From positions 11,661,001 through 11,725,000 of the forward strand of contig NC_092674.1 of NCBI RefSeq assembly GCF_964355755.1: 64,000 bases of DNA, written 5' to 3'. The stretch comes from Antedon mediterranea. Taxonomy: Eukaryota > Echinodermata > Crinoidea > Comatulida > Antedonidae. Position numbers and translations under genes: made by a program. The notes below the pieces were generated by a model, which had not been told where the DNA came from, did not search any database, and saw only the letters and a program-made list of their open reading frames with translations. Shown here in pieces: positions 10,893 to 22,123 of this stretch (its first letter is position 1; the number at the start of each line of letters is the position of its first letter).

Positions 10893-12800
10893 TTCTTTAT
10901 CACTGTGCTCAAGTATACCAAAATGACTATAGTTGAGAACAGTGTTAAACGGGATCGTACATTAATGTTTTTTGTTGTATATTGTTAAGTTTATCCTATT
11001 CTTTATCACTGTGCTCAAGTATACCAAAATGACTATAGTTGAGAACAGAGTTAAACGGGATCGTACATTAATGTACGTTTTTTGTTGTATATTGTTAAGT
11101 TTATCCTATTCTTTATCACTGTTCTCAAGTATACCAAAATGACTATAGTTGAGAACAGAGTTAAACTGGATCGTACATTAATGTTTTTTGTTGTATATTG
11201 TTAAGTTTATCCTATCCTATTCTTTATCACTGTTCTCAAGTATACCAAAATGACTATAGTTGAGAACAGTGTTAAACTGGATCGTACATTAATGTTTTTT
11301 GTTGTATATTTTTAAGTTTATCCTATTCTTTATCACTGTGCTCAAGTATACCAAAACGACTATAGTTGAGAACAGTGGTAAACTGGATCGTACATTAATG
11401 TTATTTGTTGTATATTATTAAGTTTATCCTATTTTTTATCACTGTGCTCAAGTATACCAAAATGACTATAGTTGAGAACAGTGTTAAACGGGATCGTACA
11501 TTAATGTTTTTGTTGTATATTGTTAAGTTTATCCTATTCTTTATCACTGTTCTCAAGTATACCAAAATGACTATAGTCGAGAACAGTGTTAAACGGGATC
11601 GTACATTAATGTACGTTTTTTGTTGTATATTGTTAAGTTTATCCTATTCTTTATCACTGTTCTCAAGTATACCAAAATGACTATAGTTGAGAACAGAGTT
11701 AAACTGGATCGTACATTAATGTTTTTTGTTGTATATTGTTAAGTTTATCCTATTCTTTATCACTGTTCTCAAGTATACCAAAATAACTATAGTTGAGAAC
11801 AGTGTTAAACTGGATCGTACATTAATGTTTTTTGTTGTATATTGTTAAGTTTATCCTATTCTTTATCACTGTTCTCAAGTATACCAAAATGACTATAGTT
11901 GAGAACAGTGTTAAACTGGATCGTACATTAATTTTTTTTGTTGTATATTGTTAAGTTTATCCTATTCTTTATCACTGTTCTCAAGTATACCAAAATAACT
12001 ATAGTTGAGAACAGTGTTAAACTGGATCGTACATTAATGTTTTTTGTTGTATATTTTTAAGTTTATCCTATTCTTTATCACTGTGCTCAAGTATACCAAA
12101 ATGACTATAGTTGAGAACAGTGTTAAACTGGATCGTACATTAATGTTTTTTGTTGTATATTTTTAAGTTTATCCTATTCTTTATCACTGTGCTCAAGTAT
12201 ACCAAAATGACTATAGTTGAGAACAGTGTTAAACTGGATCGTACATTAATGTTTTTTGTTGTATATTGCTAAGTTTATCCTATTCTTTATCACTGTGCTC
12301 AAGTATACCAAAATGACTATAGTTGAGAACAGTGTTAATCGGGATCGTACATTAATGTTTTTTGTTGTATATTGTTAAGTTTATCCTATTCTTTATAACT
12401 GTTCTCAAGTATACCAAAATGACTATAGTTGAGAACAGTGTTAAACTGGATCGTACATTAATGTTTTTTGTTGTATATTGTTAAGTTTATCCTATTCTTT
12501 ATCACTGTGCTCAAGTATACCAAAATGACTATAGTTGAGAACAGTGTTAAACGGGATCGTACATTGTTGTTGTATATTGTTAAGTTTATCCTATTCTTTA
12601 TCACTGTGCTCAAGTATACCAAAATGACTATAGTTGAGAACAGTGTTAAACGGGATCGTACATTAATGTTATTTGTTGTATATTGTTAAGTTTATCCTAT
12701 TCTTTATCAATGTGCTCAAGTATACCAAAATGACTATAGTTGAGAACAGTGTTAAACTACATCGTACATTAATGTTATTTGTTGTATATTGTTAAGTGTA
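10893..12800 (-). repeat. right satellite array, about 18 inverted units
   Basis: Same 106-bp family as the left array, in opposite orientation (TATTCTTTATCACTG, then CAAGTATACCAAAATGACTA, then GAGAACAGTGTTAAAC). I counted 18 cores. Individual units vary by GTTCTC/GTGCTC and by AAACGGG/AAACTGG, as on the left. The reading frames here are repeat by-products. Confidence 0.92.
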
Positions 12801-13093
12801 TTCTTTATTCTTATTAATTGTACTAAATTATTAAAAGAAACAGTAGTAAGCATAACATTTCCCCACTCCTACATTAGCATGGTAGGACATTGTAATGGTC
12901 GCAGGTGGCTCAACTTTATTACTGCAATGGGATGGACATGGTCCTACTACCACCTTACCATCCAATAGGATTCCAGTAAATTTCCTTTACTACCAATCAT
13001 AATTCAGTAATTAAATTACCCCTTAAGTTAACAAGGAAATCAGCCTATCCCATTATACCGGTAGGCTTCGTCGTTACAGGCGTACTGCGGTAA

Positions 13094-13113
13094 TAGTTGA
13101 GAATTCTCAACTA
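13094..13113. promoter_or_regulatory. perfect 20-bp palindrome, right copy
   Basis: Identical to 6254-6273. In both places the palindrome is flanked on its outer side by GGC or GCC, so the symmetry of the foldback element extends past the palindrome itself. Confidence 0.55.
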
Positions 13114-13339
13114 GCCAATTTGGTATATTTTATATACCTGCCACAGTTCGATCAAAGTATTCGCGGAAAAGGAGCTGTTTTGAAAGGCATTTTTTATTGT
13201 GATAAAGGTAATATAACGGTGGCTAAATCATGGGAACATGTTACAGAATGGCCCAAAACTGTATGATGTGGGTGTGAGAAAAAAATTAAGCGAGAAGTCG
13301 AAGATATAACAGTGTGGTGCGAAACTGCAGTAGCGCCGT

Positions 13340-13480
13340 ATAGGTCTAGCTAGCCTAGGCCATGAAGGCCTTTATTCAATGTGTACTGTAACTAGGCCTA
13401 CTACTAATACACTAGGCCTAGCCTAGGCCTAGCCTAGGCCTCGGCTAGGCCTACTAGAGTAGAGGTAGCCTAGGCCTAGC
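13340..13480. repeat. TAGGCC-rich low-complexity stretch
   Basis: Repeated AGGCCTAGCCTAGGCCT words. Similar sequence lies at 5520-5660 on the other side of the foldback element and at 57470-57545. This is consistent with the foldback element having inserted into such a stretch. Confidence 0.6.
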
Positions 13481-14378
13481 TTACACTTTTTTTAGGGCAC
13501 AACAAAACCTTACTCTATTTATTGTTACAGTATAAAGGCCACAGCGCCTAGAGTGGATACCTCCATGTATGTCACTTTAATGTGGCACACATGTATGTGG
13601 AGTTTTGTTACGTTTTTGAACAAATGATAGAGCCAGGCATGTACGTACATGTAATGTATGCATTTAACCAAAGAATATATATATATATTCTTTGATTTAA
13701 CCATGGAGAGTAATTTATAGTACAGGCTATATGTGACATTTATCCTATGTAACCTTGAAAAAATTCTAATAAAAGGTCTTTTGGTATTTTCTTGTAGCTT
13801 TAGGTGTGAATAAATACCAAAAATTTTTTGCAGCCTTCTAGTTGCTGCGTTAGTGAGATATTGAGGGTCAAAGGTCAGTGACTTTTTTGTGGCATTTGAT
13901 GGCTCGTAACTCCTCAATTCCTGGGTTTAAAAAGACAACTGTGGTGTCTACATCTATGTTTTAGTGGTCAAACAACAAAATAAAGTTTTTGCAAATTTCG
14001 GGTTACTTGTGCCATTGGTCAAATAGTCGGGTCAAAGGTCATTGACCTTTATTCATTAATAACTACTACTAGTTTAGGACCTGGGTAAGATTTGTATGCA
14101 TTCAATTTAGGAGAGAATATCTCAACTGTTATAGGATAATTAGACCCCAAGGAACAACATGGGATATGTGCCAAATTCGTTAATGGGGGGGGGGGGGGGC
14201 GAACATGCCCAAATCGGGGTCAAAGGTTAGAAATGTGTGGTTCTTATATCTCGACAACCAAATCATACAGATTTGCTTTTGGTGTCAAATTGTTCAGAAA
14301 ATACATATTTATATTCAGTCTAACACAACGTTTACCCCAAAAAATGACCGGAAATGCTTTTACTGACCTTTGACCAAA

Positions 14379-16084
14379 CTTACTTACTTAATGTCATCCC
14401 ACTATTAAGTGGGTGCCATGATAATTTGTCTCCACACATCTCTATCAAGCATGCTCTTTCTCAGTTTACTCAGGTCTAGTTTGGTATCTTTCAACAGAAT
14501 GTCGAGCGAAGTCAGTTGAGGTCTTCCCACTTTCCTTTTCTCTTCTGGTTCCCAAAGGAGAACTCTTGAGGCAGGCTCAGAGCTTCTCATAACATGACCG
14601 GCAAGGCCCATGCGACGTCTTTGAATGATGGTCGTAAGACGGGGAAGGTTGGCATATAGTGTCTTGTTGGTGGCGTGTGAGGACCATGGGATGTTTTGGA
14701 CTTTCCTCAGCATGTGGGTGTATGCTCCATCCAATGATTTTGAGAGCGATGAAGTAAGACTCCATGTCTCACAGCCGTAAAGAAGAATGGCTTCAACTGT
14801 TGACTTAAAGAGGCGGATTTTTGTGGACTTGTTGATACGAGATGCCCATATTTTTGAAAGACTGTTCAGCGCACCCCATGCTTGACCAAGTCTTGCTTCG
14901 ACATCATGGTTAGTGGATGAACAGTAGCTTCCGAGGTACTTGAAATCCTCTACTTGTTCTATTGCTGATCCATCCAGTGTGAGAGTTATAGAAGGTGATG
15001 AGGGGTGTAAATGTATGAATTGGGTCTTCTTGATGTTTAAGTATAAACGTATAGCTTGTGTGGCTTGTTGAATTCTGTGCAGTAGATTTTCGGCAGCATG
15101 TATGGAATCTTCAAGAATGGCGATGTCATCGGCAAAGTCCAGGTCTGGTAGTACTTCAGCTGGATGTCTTCTACTACGGCGGAGGGTGAGACCGTCTGAT
15201 GATGTAGTTGCTGATCGCACTACATAGTCAAGGCAGACAATAAACAAGAATGGAGCAAAAGGGTCTCCTTGAACTACGCCAGAGTCGATGTTGAAGCAAT
15301 CAGTCTCACCATCTGGAGTCAGGACAACTGCTGATGTATTGATTACTCTGATGGCTTCTACAATTTTATGAGGGATGCCGTATGCTAAGAGGATCTTCAT
15401 CATGATGTTGCGATTGATGGAATCGAAGGATTTGCGAAAGTCAATCAAGATAATGACTGCCTCTTTGTGATGGTTCTTAACCTTTTCAACAATTCTCCTC
15501 AGTGCAAGAATGTGCGTAGTTGTTGATCGTGCCTGACAAAAGCCATTCTGGTTGGGGCGTAAAACTTCATTAATCACAGGACGTATCTTATTTAAAATCA
15601 GGCGATTGTAGATCTTTGCAGCCAATTGTGATAATGAAATACCCCTGTAGTTATCTGGTTTTGAAAGATCACCTTTTTTCGGGATATGAACGAAATTCCC
15701 CATTCTGATGGCCTGTTTCCATCAAGAATTTGATTGCAGAAAGAAGTGAGAGCTTTCTGGGTGCCAGGTAATTTCCATATTTTGATGGGAAGACCGTCAA
15801 GACCAGGTGCTTTGCCAGATTTCATCTGTTTGCAAGCAATTGACACCTCAGCCTCGGAGAACCTCTCGGAGCTTATCTGGTGGTTAAGTTGAAGATTTTG
15901 ACAATATCCATGTCATCTACCACTGAAGTCTCCACCGATAGTAGTTTGTGGAAGTGAGTTTTCCATGCTAGAAGACGATCCTCTCCCATGATGCAGGCAC
16001 TTTGAGATCTCTTCCCTGAGAGTTGTTTGACAAGTTGCCATGCAGATCTTAAGCTGTTGGCCGATGCTGGTTGATCGAAAAAAA
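14379..16084 (-). mobile_element. 5'-truncated RTE-like LINE with degenerate RT
   Basis: A minus-strand reverse transcriptase frame (15703-14405, 432 codons) has RT block Asp-Asn-Tyr-Arg-Gly-Ile-Ser-Leu, a Gln-Asn-Gly-Phe motif, Val-Gln-Gly-Asp-Pro, and the catalytic Phe-Ala-Asp-Asp. It is followed by the Tyr-Leu-Gly-Ser block and a C-terminal Gly-Arg-Pro-Gln segment typical of RTE/I-group LINEs. A frameshift near 15700 separates it from the upstream Lys-Ala-Pro-Gly-Leu-Asp-Gly-Leu-Pro part. The stop is only about 26 nt from the 3' end, whose minus-strand tail is TAAGTAAGTAAG, as in RTE-like elements. TGACCAAA flanks it (14371-14378, 16085-16092) as a target duplication, and the uninterrupted site is preserved in the other arm of the palindrome. 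Confidence 0.82.
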
Positions 16085-16249
16085 TGACCAAAAAAAACAC
16101 ATTTTCTGGTTAAATTATTCTTTAAAATGTCAATGGACACACTGTATGGTATAAAATGGAAGCATATACAATATGCTACCCATTGCTACCCAACTTGTAT
16201 TGAAATTTTTAATTAGAAATATAACTTTATGGAAAATGTGCATAATTGA

Positions 16250-17010
16250 CTTCAGTATTTAGAATTATTAATTATTTATCTTTATCAACTGGTACGACCT
16301 TTCCTGATGATTTGAAGTTGGGTCTAGTTACATTTATTTTAAAGAAACCTTCACTGGATCATACTTGCATGGCAAATTTTCGATCTATTTCTAATGTCGC
16401 TTTTTTATCTAATTGATCCTTGAGAAATGCATTGCTTTAGATCTCATACATTTTCTTGACGACAATCTGTTCGACCCTCTTCAATCAGCATATAGAAAGC
16501 ACCATAGTACAGAGTCAGCCATTCTCAATGTGCATAATGATATTATTTTAACTCTGAATAAAGGTAATTGTCTTTTTTTTGTGTACCTCGACCTGTCGGC
16601 AGCTTCTGATACCATGGACTATTCCATTCTTATTGCAAGACTCTCGTCTATTGGTATCTGTGGATCTGCTCTAAATTGGTTCAAGTCATATTTGTCTTCT
16701 AGGAAGCAGCAGGTCCGGATTGGTAATGTCAAATCCACCTCTATCGACCTGATATGCGGTGTTCCTCAAGGATCAATACTGGGTCCAGTATTGTTTTTAG
16801 TTTACATCTCGCCCATGAGTGATATCATTAAGAGACATTATGTCCAGACATATCAACAACATTAGTAACTGATACCTACCACCTTCGTAACATAAGATCA
16901 ATTCGCAAACACACTCCTCGCTTATTAAACTTGTCCATGCACTAATAACATCACGGTTAGACTACTGCAATGCCATTTTGTTTGGTCTACCAAATTAAGA
17001 ACTTAATAAA
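16250..17010 (+). mobile_element. CR1/L2-type LINE RT fragment in palindrome loop
   Basis: The frame at 16413-16865 reads Gln-Ser-Ala-Tyr-Arg-Lys-His-His-Ser-Thr-Glu, then Tyr-Leu-Asp-Leu-Ser-Ala-Ala-Ser-Asp-Thr, then Gly-Val-Pro-Gln-Gly-Ser-Ile-Leu-Gly-Pro. These are standard RT blocks of the CR1/L2 group. A later out-of-frame piece near 16920-17000 reads Leu-Asp-Tyr-Cys-Asn-Ala, also typical. The segment carrying the catalytic Tyr-Ala-Asp-Asp is missing and the frame is broken, so it is a dead fragment. Confidence 0.8.
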
Positions 17011-18085
17011 CTACAACTAAGTCTTTTCTTTTTTATACCAAATATTTCATTACAACGCTACAATTATTTCACCTAAAATAAACTTACATTAATTTATACT
17101 CATTTTTGTCTAAATTTAATAAAATATGCATATTTTCCAAAAATAACATCACATAATTAAATACAAGTTGGGTAGCAATGGGTAGCATATTGTATATGCT
17201 TTCATTTGATACCATACAGTGTGTCCATTGACATTTTAAATATTTAACCCGAAAATGTGTTTTTTGGTCAAAGGTCAGTAAAAGCATTTCCGGTCATTTT
17301 TTTGGGTAAAAGTTGTGTTAGACCGAATATAAATATGTATATTCTGAACAATTTGACACCAAAAGCAAATCTGTATGACAAGTGGTTGTCGAGATATAAG
17401 AACCACACATTTCTAACCCTTGACCCTGATTTTGGGCATTTTCGCCCCAGATAACGAATTTGACACATATCCCATATTGTTCCTTGGGGTCAAATTATCC
17501 TATAACAGTTGCGATATTCTCTCCTAAATTGAATGCATACAAATCTTACTCAGGTCCTACACTAGCAGTAGTTATTAATGAATAAAGGTCAATGACCTTT
17601 GACCCGACTATCTGACCAATGGCACAAGTAACCCAAAATTTGCAAAAACTTTATTTTGTTGTTTGACCACTAAAACATAGATGTAGAAACCACATTTGTC
17701 TTTTTAAACCCAGGAGTTGAGGAGTTATGAGCCATCAAATGCCACAAAAAGGTCACTGACCTTTGACCCTCAATATCTCACTAACGCAGCAACTAGAAGG
17801 CTGCAAAAATTTTTTGGTAATTATTGACACCTAAAGCTACAAGAAAATACCAAAAGACCTTTTATTAGAATTTTTTCAAGGTCAAACCATATATAGCCTC
17901 TACTATTAACCAAAGATTGTTTTGTATAGAGATTGTTAGAATGTAACTAAAGAGGGCAGTATATATGCTGCAACCAACAACTTGTTACATTTACACGCGG
18001 CTAATAAATCAAAAATACCGTAAAATTTTCATTTTTATTCTCATTTATTTGACCAACAAACGAACCATAATGTAAAATATGGGTG

Positions 18086-19176
18086 TCACGAAACCTAAGA
18101 CCACGAAAGCTAAGACCCCCTAAGACCTAAGATCACGAAAGCTAAGACCCAAGACCTAAGATTGCAAATTCTAAGATATACTACAGCTTAAAAACAATAC
18201 TTGTTTATCCATACATAATTTTAAACATAGTAGATTTCATTTATTACCATAAATATAATTAAATACTACCGCAAAACATAGATAAACTCACATTATTTTC
18301 GCCCGTTGAGTAAATGTATATTTTTCCTTTACAACAAACAAACTTGACTGGTTGTTTGTTGGTATATATTTACTCCATTGTGTTGGTTCAGAGGATGTTT
18401 TTCTTTCGCACCTGCCTTTCTTGTTCTATTTTGACTCCAAATTTGTTAACTGACTTTATTCTGAATATCACACTTTAAAATTAGGACTTATATAAGTACT
18501 TTCAGAAGGAGAAACACACAAAAACAAATAAATAAATCCTTTAAATTGATGTTTTTACAGACGTGTTTCTTTGTATACTTTACTCCATGGTATACTGTAA
18601 GAACTCCTCATGCTCAATGTTTTTGTTTCTATGAAGCGCCAAAAGAGCAACAATAATAGTACAAGTATAAAAACAGAAAGAAAACGAAACAAAAAAACTT
18701 ATTATCATGATTTTTAAATTAAAATTTATTTGCGAGTATTTATTTCTTCGTACTAGCATGATTATACTATTATTATTACAATTTTAATTTTACATTGTTC
18801 CATCCACACTGTAGATGGACTCTACAGAGTTTTCAGCCCTCTATATAATTTTTGCTCTATTGACGTTCCATAGAAACAAAAACATTGAACATGATGTAGG
18901 CCTAACTGTAGTGTAGGCTAGTCATGCGAAATTCGCAAACAGTATGTGTGCGAGAAAAACGTCTGTAAAATCATCAATTTGAAAATTTATTTGTTACTTT
19001 TTATGTGATTCTTTTTCATAAAGTGCTAATTCTAAGGTGTGGTATTCAGATGTTGGGAGTTAAAATACAAGGCAGGTGCGAAAGATAAATATTTGTAATC
19101 TTAGGTCTTGGGTCTTAGCTTTCGTAATCTTAGGTCTTAGGGGGTCTTAGCTTTCGTGGTCTTAGGTTTCGTGACA
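18086..19176. mobile_element. 1.1-kb snapback MITE
   Basis: The left end GGGTGTCACGAAACCTAAGA (18086 on) is matched by its reverse complement ending near 19176, with about 90 bp of terminal similarity. Inverted similarity continues inward: GCACCTGCCT near 18410 against AGGCAGGTGC near 19070, TTACAGACGT near 18555 against ACGTCTGTAA near 18960, and a CAATGTTTTTGTTTCTATG block near 18616 against about 18870. Almost the whole element can fold on itself. No coding frame seen. Confidence 0.75.
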
Positions 19177-19229
19177 CCCTGTAAAGGATACAGACTGAGA
19201 CGGACTGCTAAAGTAAATGAGATTACTAT

Positions 19230-19560
19230 AACTACAAGAGTTAATATAGTCGACGTTGTTTTGAGGATGGAGATCAACCTTGAATTACGGTCAGACTTTC
19301 AACATTGTATCAACGTTAAAAAATAGTGACGTCCTATCGACGATGGTAGATTGACCTTGAATTTTTAGACATCAACCTCGATTTCAACGTTGACTCAACG
19401 TTGAATAGTGCCGTTATACCAACAAAGGTGTATTGTCCACGTAGTAGTAGAAGTAAGTATCACGCTTCAAACTGAATTCAACGTTAACGTTAAAATAATG
19501 ACGTAGGGTAGACGTCCGACTTTGACCTAATTTCAACGTTGATTAAATAAAATAAATTTA
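19230..19560. repeat. degenerate CAACGTTGA-rich short repeat
   Basis: Many imperfect copies of TTTCAACGTTGA and GACGTCC/GACGATGG-type words at irregular 30-50-bp spacing. No open frame of interest. Confidence 0.5.
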
Positions 19561-20300
19561 TAATAAACAACTTAGAAGTACAGTAGATACAAAAAACAAT
19601 TATTATAATCATTCATTCAATCAATCGATCTTTGATTTACACCTTTTACAAAATTTAGGCCTATGGAAAATAATCACATTTTGTCCTTTTTTTGGTAAAA
19701 TTGTATTTTAATGAATAACAAATATTTTTGTAACATACCGTACTTGCACAACTTTTAAACCTGCCATAAATATTTTTATGGAAGTGGTTTAAAAAAAGAA
19801 ATTTTAAATTCGCCTTACAATTAGAGCTTTTATAGGCCTATGTAAAATACTGATTTTATTCATTTTTGGCTAAAAATCGCACAAAAAAATGTTATCTAGA
19901 ATGCTAATTCATACATTAAATGAAAGCAACTTAATGATAATGTTTATATTCATTGGAAGTAGTAATGGAAGTTGTTGTCATAAACCTATCATAAGTTAAT
20001 TATTATAAATTTAGAAAATAATTCGTGACTGTGCGTTCAGTAGTCAATATGGAACGTATAATGCTTTTTCAATTGTTTTTGTTTTCTACTTCAATTCTAC
20101 AAGACAGTATACGGTATCGGTTATGCTGGTCTGTCTGTCTGTCAATGTATGGTATGTCGGTCTGTCTGTCTGTCAATGTATGGACACTTTCAAATACAAT
20201 ATACAGTGTAATAATTTATTCAATGACGTGTGACTTTAAATATATAAATAAGGCGGCAAGTAAAGTGGATTGAACTCGTATGAATATAACGGCAGGTTTC
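19561..20300. other. AT-rich interval, no gene recognised
   Basis: Mostly AT-rich sequence. Around 20130-20185 a short GTCTGTCTGTCTGTCAATGT unit occurs twice. I see no exon or structured repeat otherwise. Confidence 0.5.
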
Positions 20301-21060
20301 ATTTTAGCTCGACAAATTATCGATTAATCTCATCACAAACATCGAAAAATCGTTACAACTATAGCACAATATTGACCCAATCTGTTGACAACACAAACCC
20401 ATGGTCCAGGCCTAAACACTATGCTCAATCTCGGATAGGTCAAATATTTGAAACATTAACAACTCCGATGAAATATCTTTTTTATCCCTGTATTGTTTCA
20501 GATCACAACAATAAGTATAAAGGAAAACAAAATTGCTACAAATTTCATTACGACGAACTGATATGACCACTCTCGCATCCAGACGAGAGACGTTGATTCA
20601 AAAATTTGGAGAAAGGCTCTTGAAATCGGAATTGTACAGAACTATTTTGCCCGACTACCGCATTATTACTAGAGAGCTTAGATCAACCACGGTAGATAAA
20701 CCCCTAATTAATATACCTATTTGCAGAACTAACCGTCTTAAGACTTCGCCTGCCCTTACTATAAGTAGAATCCTTAATTTAAACAGTACCTGATCACGCT
20801 GAAGATGGCTATGTTATAAATATTTACATATATAGGCCTATGCATTTGTATATAAATTTTGTAATCTTTTTAACATAACATAATTTTATTTTTTTAACTG
20901 ATTTTTTCAAATTTTTTAATGTTTTGTATAAATTTTTGTATTTTTTTAAATGTTTCTGTTTCCATATATTTATATATATATTTTTGTAAATCAACAATTT
21001 CAGCCTTCGGGCTGCATGTTTTTTATTGTATAAACCTGAATAAAAAAAAAAAAAATAAAT
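20300..21060 (+). mobile_element. LINE 3' end (ORF2 C-terminus and tail)
   Basis: The frame at 20533-20793 reads Thr-Leu-Ala-Ser-Arg-Arg-Glu-Thr-Leu-Ile-Gln-Lys-Phe, and ends with Arg-Leu-Lys-Thr-Ser-Pro then Ile-Leu-Asn. This is the familiar C-terminal pattern (TL..RR..L..KF...RLR.SP....LLN) of CR1-like non-LTR ORF2 proteins. The T-rich 3' UTR ends in an A-rich tail near 21035-21060. Upstream frame pieces (20270-20566) may belong to it but are not recognisable. Confidence 0.65.
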
Positions 21061-21336
21061 AAAATAAATATATCATTTTATACAAATAATCCATATAAAT
21101 TAAAATATATTTATCTTATGTCTACTACAAATACTGATCTCTACTAAGCTTGGAAAATATTATTATTTTTTTATTTAAACGTAGAAAAGAATTCTTAAAT
21201 GCACTCTAATGTTACTTACATAAGTGTTACATTATTTTATTTGGGTCAAAGGCCATAAATAAATGTTTTTTTCGGATCATTCCAAGAAAGAAAGTTAAAG
21301 AGTTGCTATATTAGTCAGATTTAAGCAATACAATGA

Positions 21337-21531
21337 AAGCCCCAGTGGTCTAGTGGTTAGAACATCTGCATATAAGTAGAAGGTTCCGGGTTTGAATCTC
21401 GGTTGGGCGAATTTTTCTCATTCTCACATATTTCCTTATCTTAATTGTTTCAAATTAATTAATTGATTAATTAAATTTCAGTATCTCACCGGGCGGTTTA
21501 GAATTTATTTTGTGCCTGTTTATATTTTTAT

Positions 21532-21560
<29 letters not shown>
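21337..21560 (+). mobile_element. tRNA-derived SINE
   Basis: The tRNA-like head has box A TGGTCTAGTGGTTAGAAC and box B GGTTTGAATCTC. The body CACCGGGCGGTTTAGAATTT is shared with the two SINEs at 57757-57933 and 58396-58575. It ends at a TA microsatellite (21533-21563). This is a diverged member of that family. Confidence 0.75.
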
Positions 21561-21567
<7 letters not shown>

Positions 21568-21660
21568 GGTTGAAATTTTCAGACCGTTTGGATAGAGTGC
21601 TCAATACCAAGGTAGAGCATAAATAAATAAAATAACAGCAGAAAACTTGGTTACTTCATT

Positions 21661-21731
21661 GTTTTAATCACTACAAATTTGTTTCGTACGACCAGCATGT
21701 AGCTGGCCGCACTCTTCAGGTGAAATATAAA
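21661..21731 (-). ncRNA. hammerhead ribozyme motif (type I), left arm
   Basis: Minus strand: CTGAAGA (21719-21713) matches the conserved CUGANGA box. An 11-bp stem II (GTGCGGCCAGC with GCTGGTCGTAC, two G-T pairs) carries a 5-nt loop. GAAAC (21685-21681) follows, then a very short stem III and GTA with predicted cleavage between 21672 and 21671. Stem I pairs TCAC with GTGA, and after an internal loop GTTTT with AAAAC. All core residues are present. Confidence 0.75.
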
Positions 21732-21956
21732 ACATAAGTGACACAGTTGTCTCATAGTGCTTAATAGAAGTGAGTCATCGGGAAGTCGTATACAATAGCC
21801 TATTGTTTTAGATAAACTGTTTGGATCTGCAATTTAGTAAGAATTTTTTCCTATGTCTACAATAGTACAAGTAGAGACTAACTCGTTCTTACGGTTCAGT
21901 GAGCATAGCTCTGGTTGACATATAATAACATACATACACAACTGTGTCACTTATGT

Positions 21957-22027
21957 TTTATATTTCACCTGAAGAGTGCAGCCAGCTACATGCTGGTCGT
22001 ACGAAACAAATTTGTAGTGATTGAAAC
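21957..22027 (+). ncRNA. hammerhead ribozyme motif (type I), right arm
   Basis: Plus strand: CTGAAGA (21969-21975), then stem II with one A-C mismatch relative to the left copy, then GAAAC (22003-22007), then GTA with predicted cleavage after 22016. Stem I has the inner TCAC/GTGA helix; the outer helix is shortened by an A-to-G change (GATTGAAAC). All core residues are intact. The short stem III suggests a dimer-type ribozyme, as in retrozymes and Penelope-like elements. Confidence 0.72.
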
Positions 22028-22123
22028 AATGAAGTAACCAAGTTTTCTGCTGTTATTTTATTTATTTATGCTCTACCTTGGTATTGAGCACTCTATCCAA
22101 ACGGTCTGAAAATTTCAACCTGA

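Larger units (their letters stand above)
5672..13338. mobile_element. 7.7-kb foldback-like element with satellite arms
   Basis: The outer ends are matching terminal inverted repeats. CGGCGCTACTGCAGTTTCGC begins at 5672 and its reverse complement ends at 13338, with roughly 45 bp of similarity at each end. Inside, both sides carry the same 20-bp palindrome (6254-6273, 13094-13113). Further in is a 106-bp tandem repeat in one orientation on the left (6590-9860) and the opposite orientation on the right (10893-12800). The flanking TACAGGT (5665-5671) and TATAGGT (13339-13345) match at 6 of 7 bases, a possible decayed target duplication. No transposase frame is present, so it is non-autonomous. 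The arrangement resembles foldback elements (Drosophila FB/Galileo, sea urchin TU). The superfamily is unknown. Confidence 0.7.
13690..17915. mobile_element. large palindromic element, interrupted in left arm
   Basis: The left arm (about 13690-14378, resuming 16085-16240) is the inverted copy of the right arm (about 17160-17915). Matching blocks include the GGGTCAAAGGTCATTGACCT stretch (near 14031 and 17590), the CCTTGGGGTC or GACCCCAAGG block, and the AATGCTACCCATTGC block near the loop. Both arms contain AATTTTTTGCAGCCTTCTAG or a near match. The loop (16240-17160) holds a LINE fragment. No transposase seen, so this is a foldback or MITE-like repeat of unknown class. Confidence 0.75.

Noticed and set aside
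10791-12689. Open frames of 65-91 codons in the right satellite array
   Set aside because: They repeat with the 106-bp unit, lack family motifs and exist only because the unit happens to lack stops in one phase.
13310-13338. Hammerhead motif around GTGCGAAACTGCAG
   Set aside because: It has GAAAC but no CTGANGA box upstream at a workable distance.
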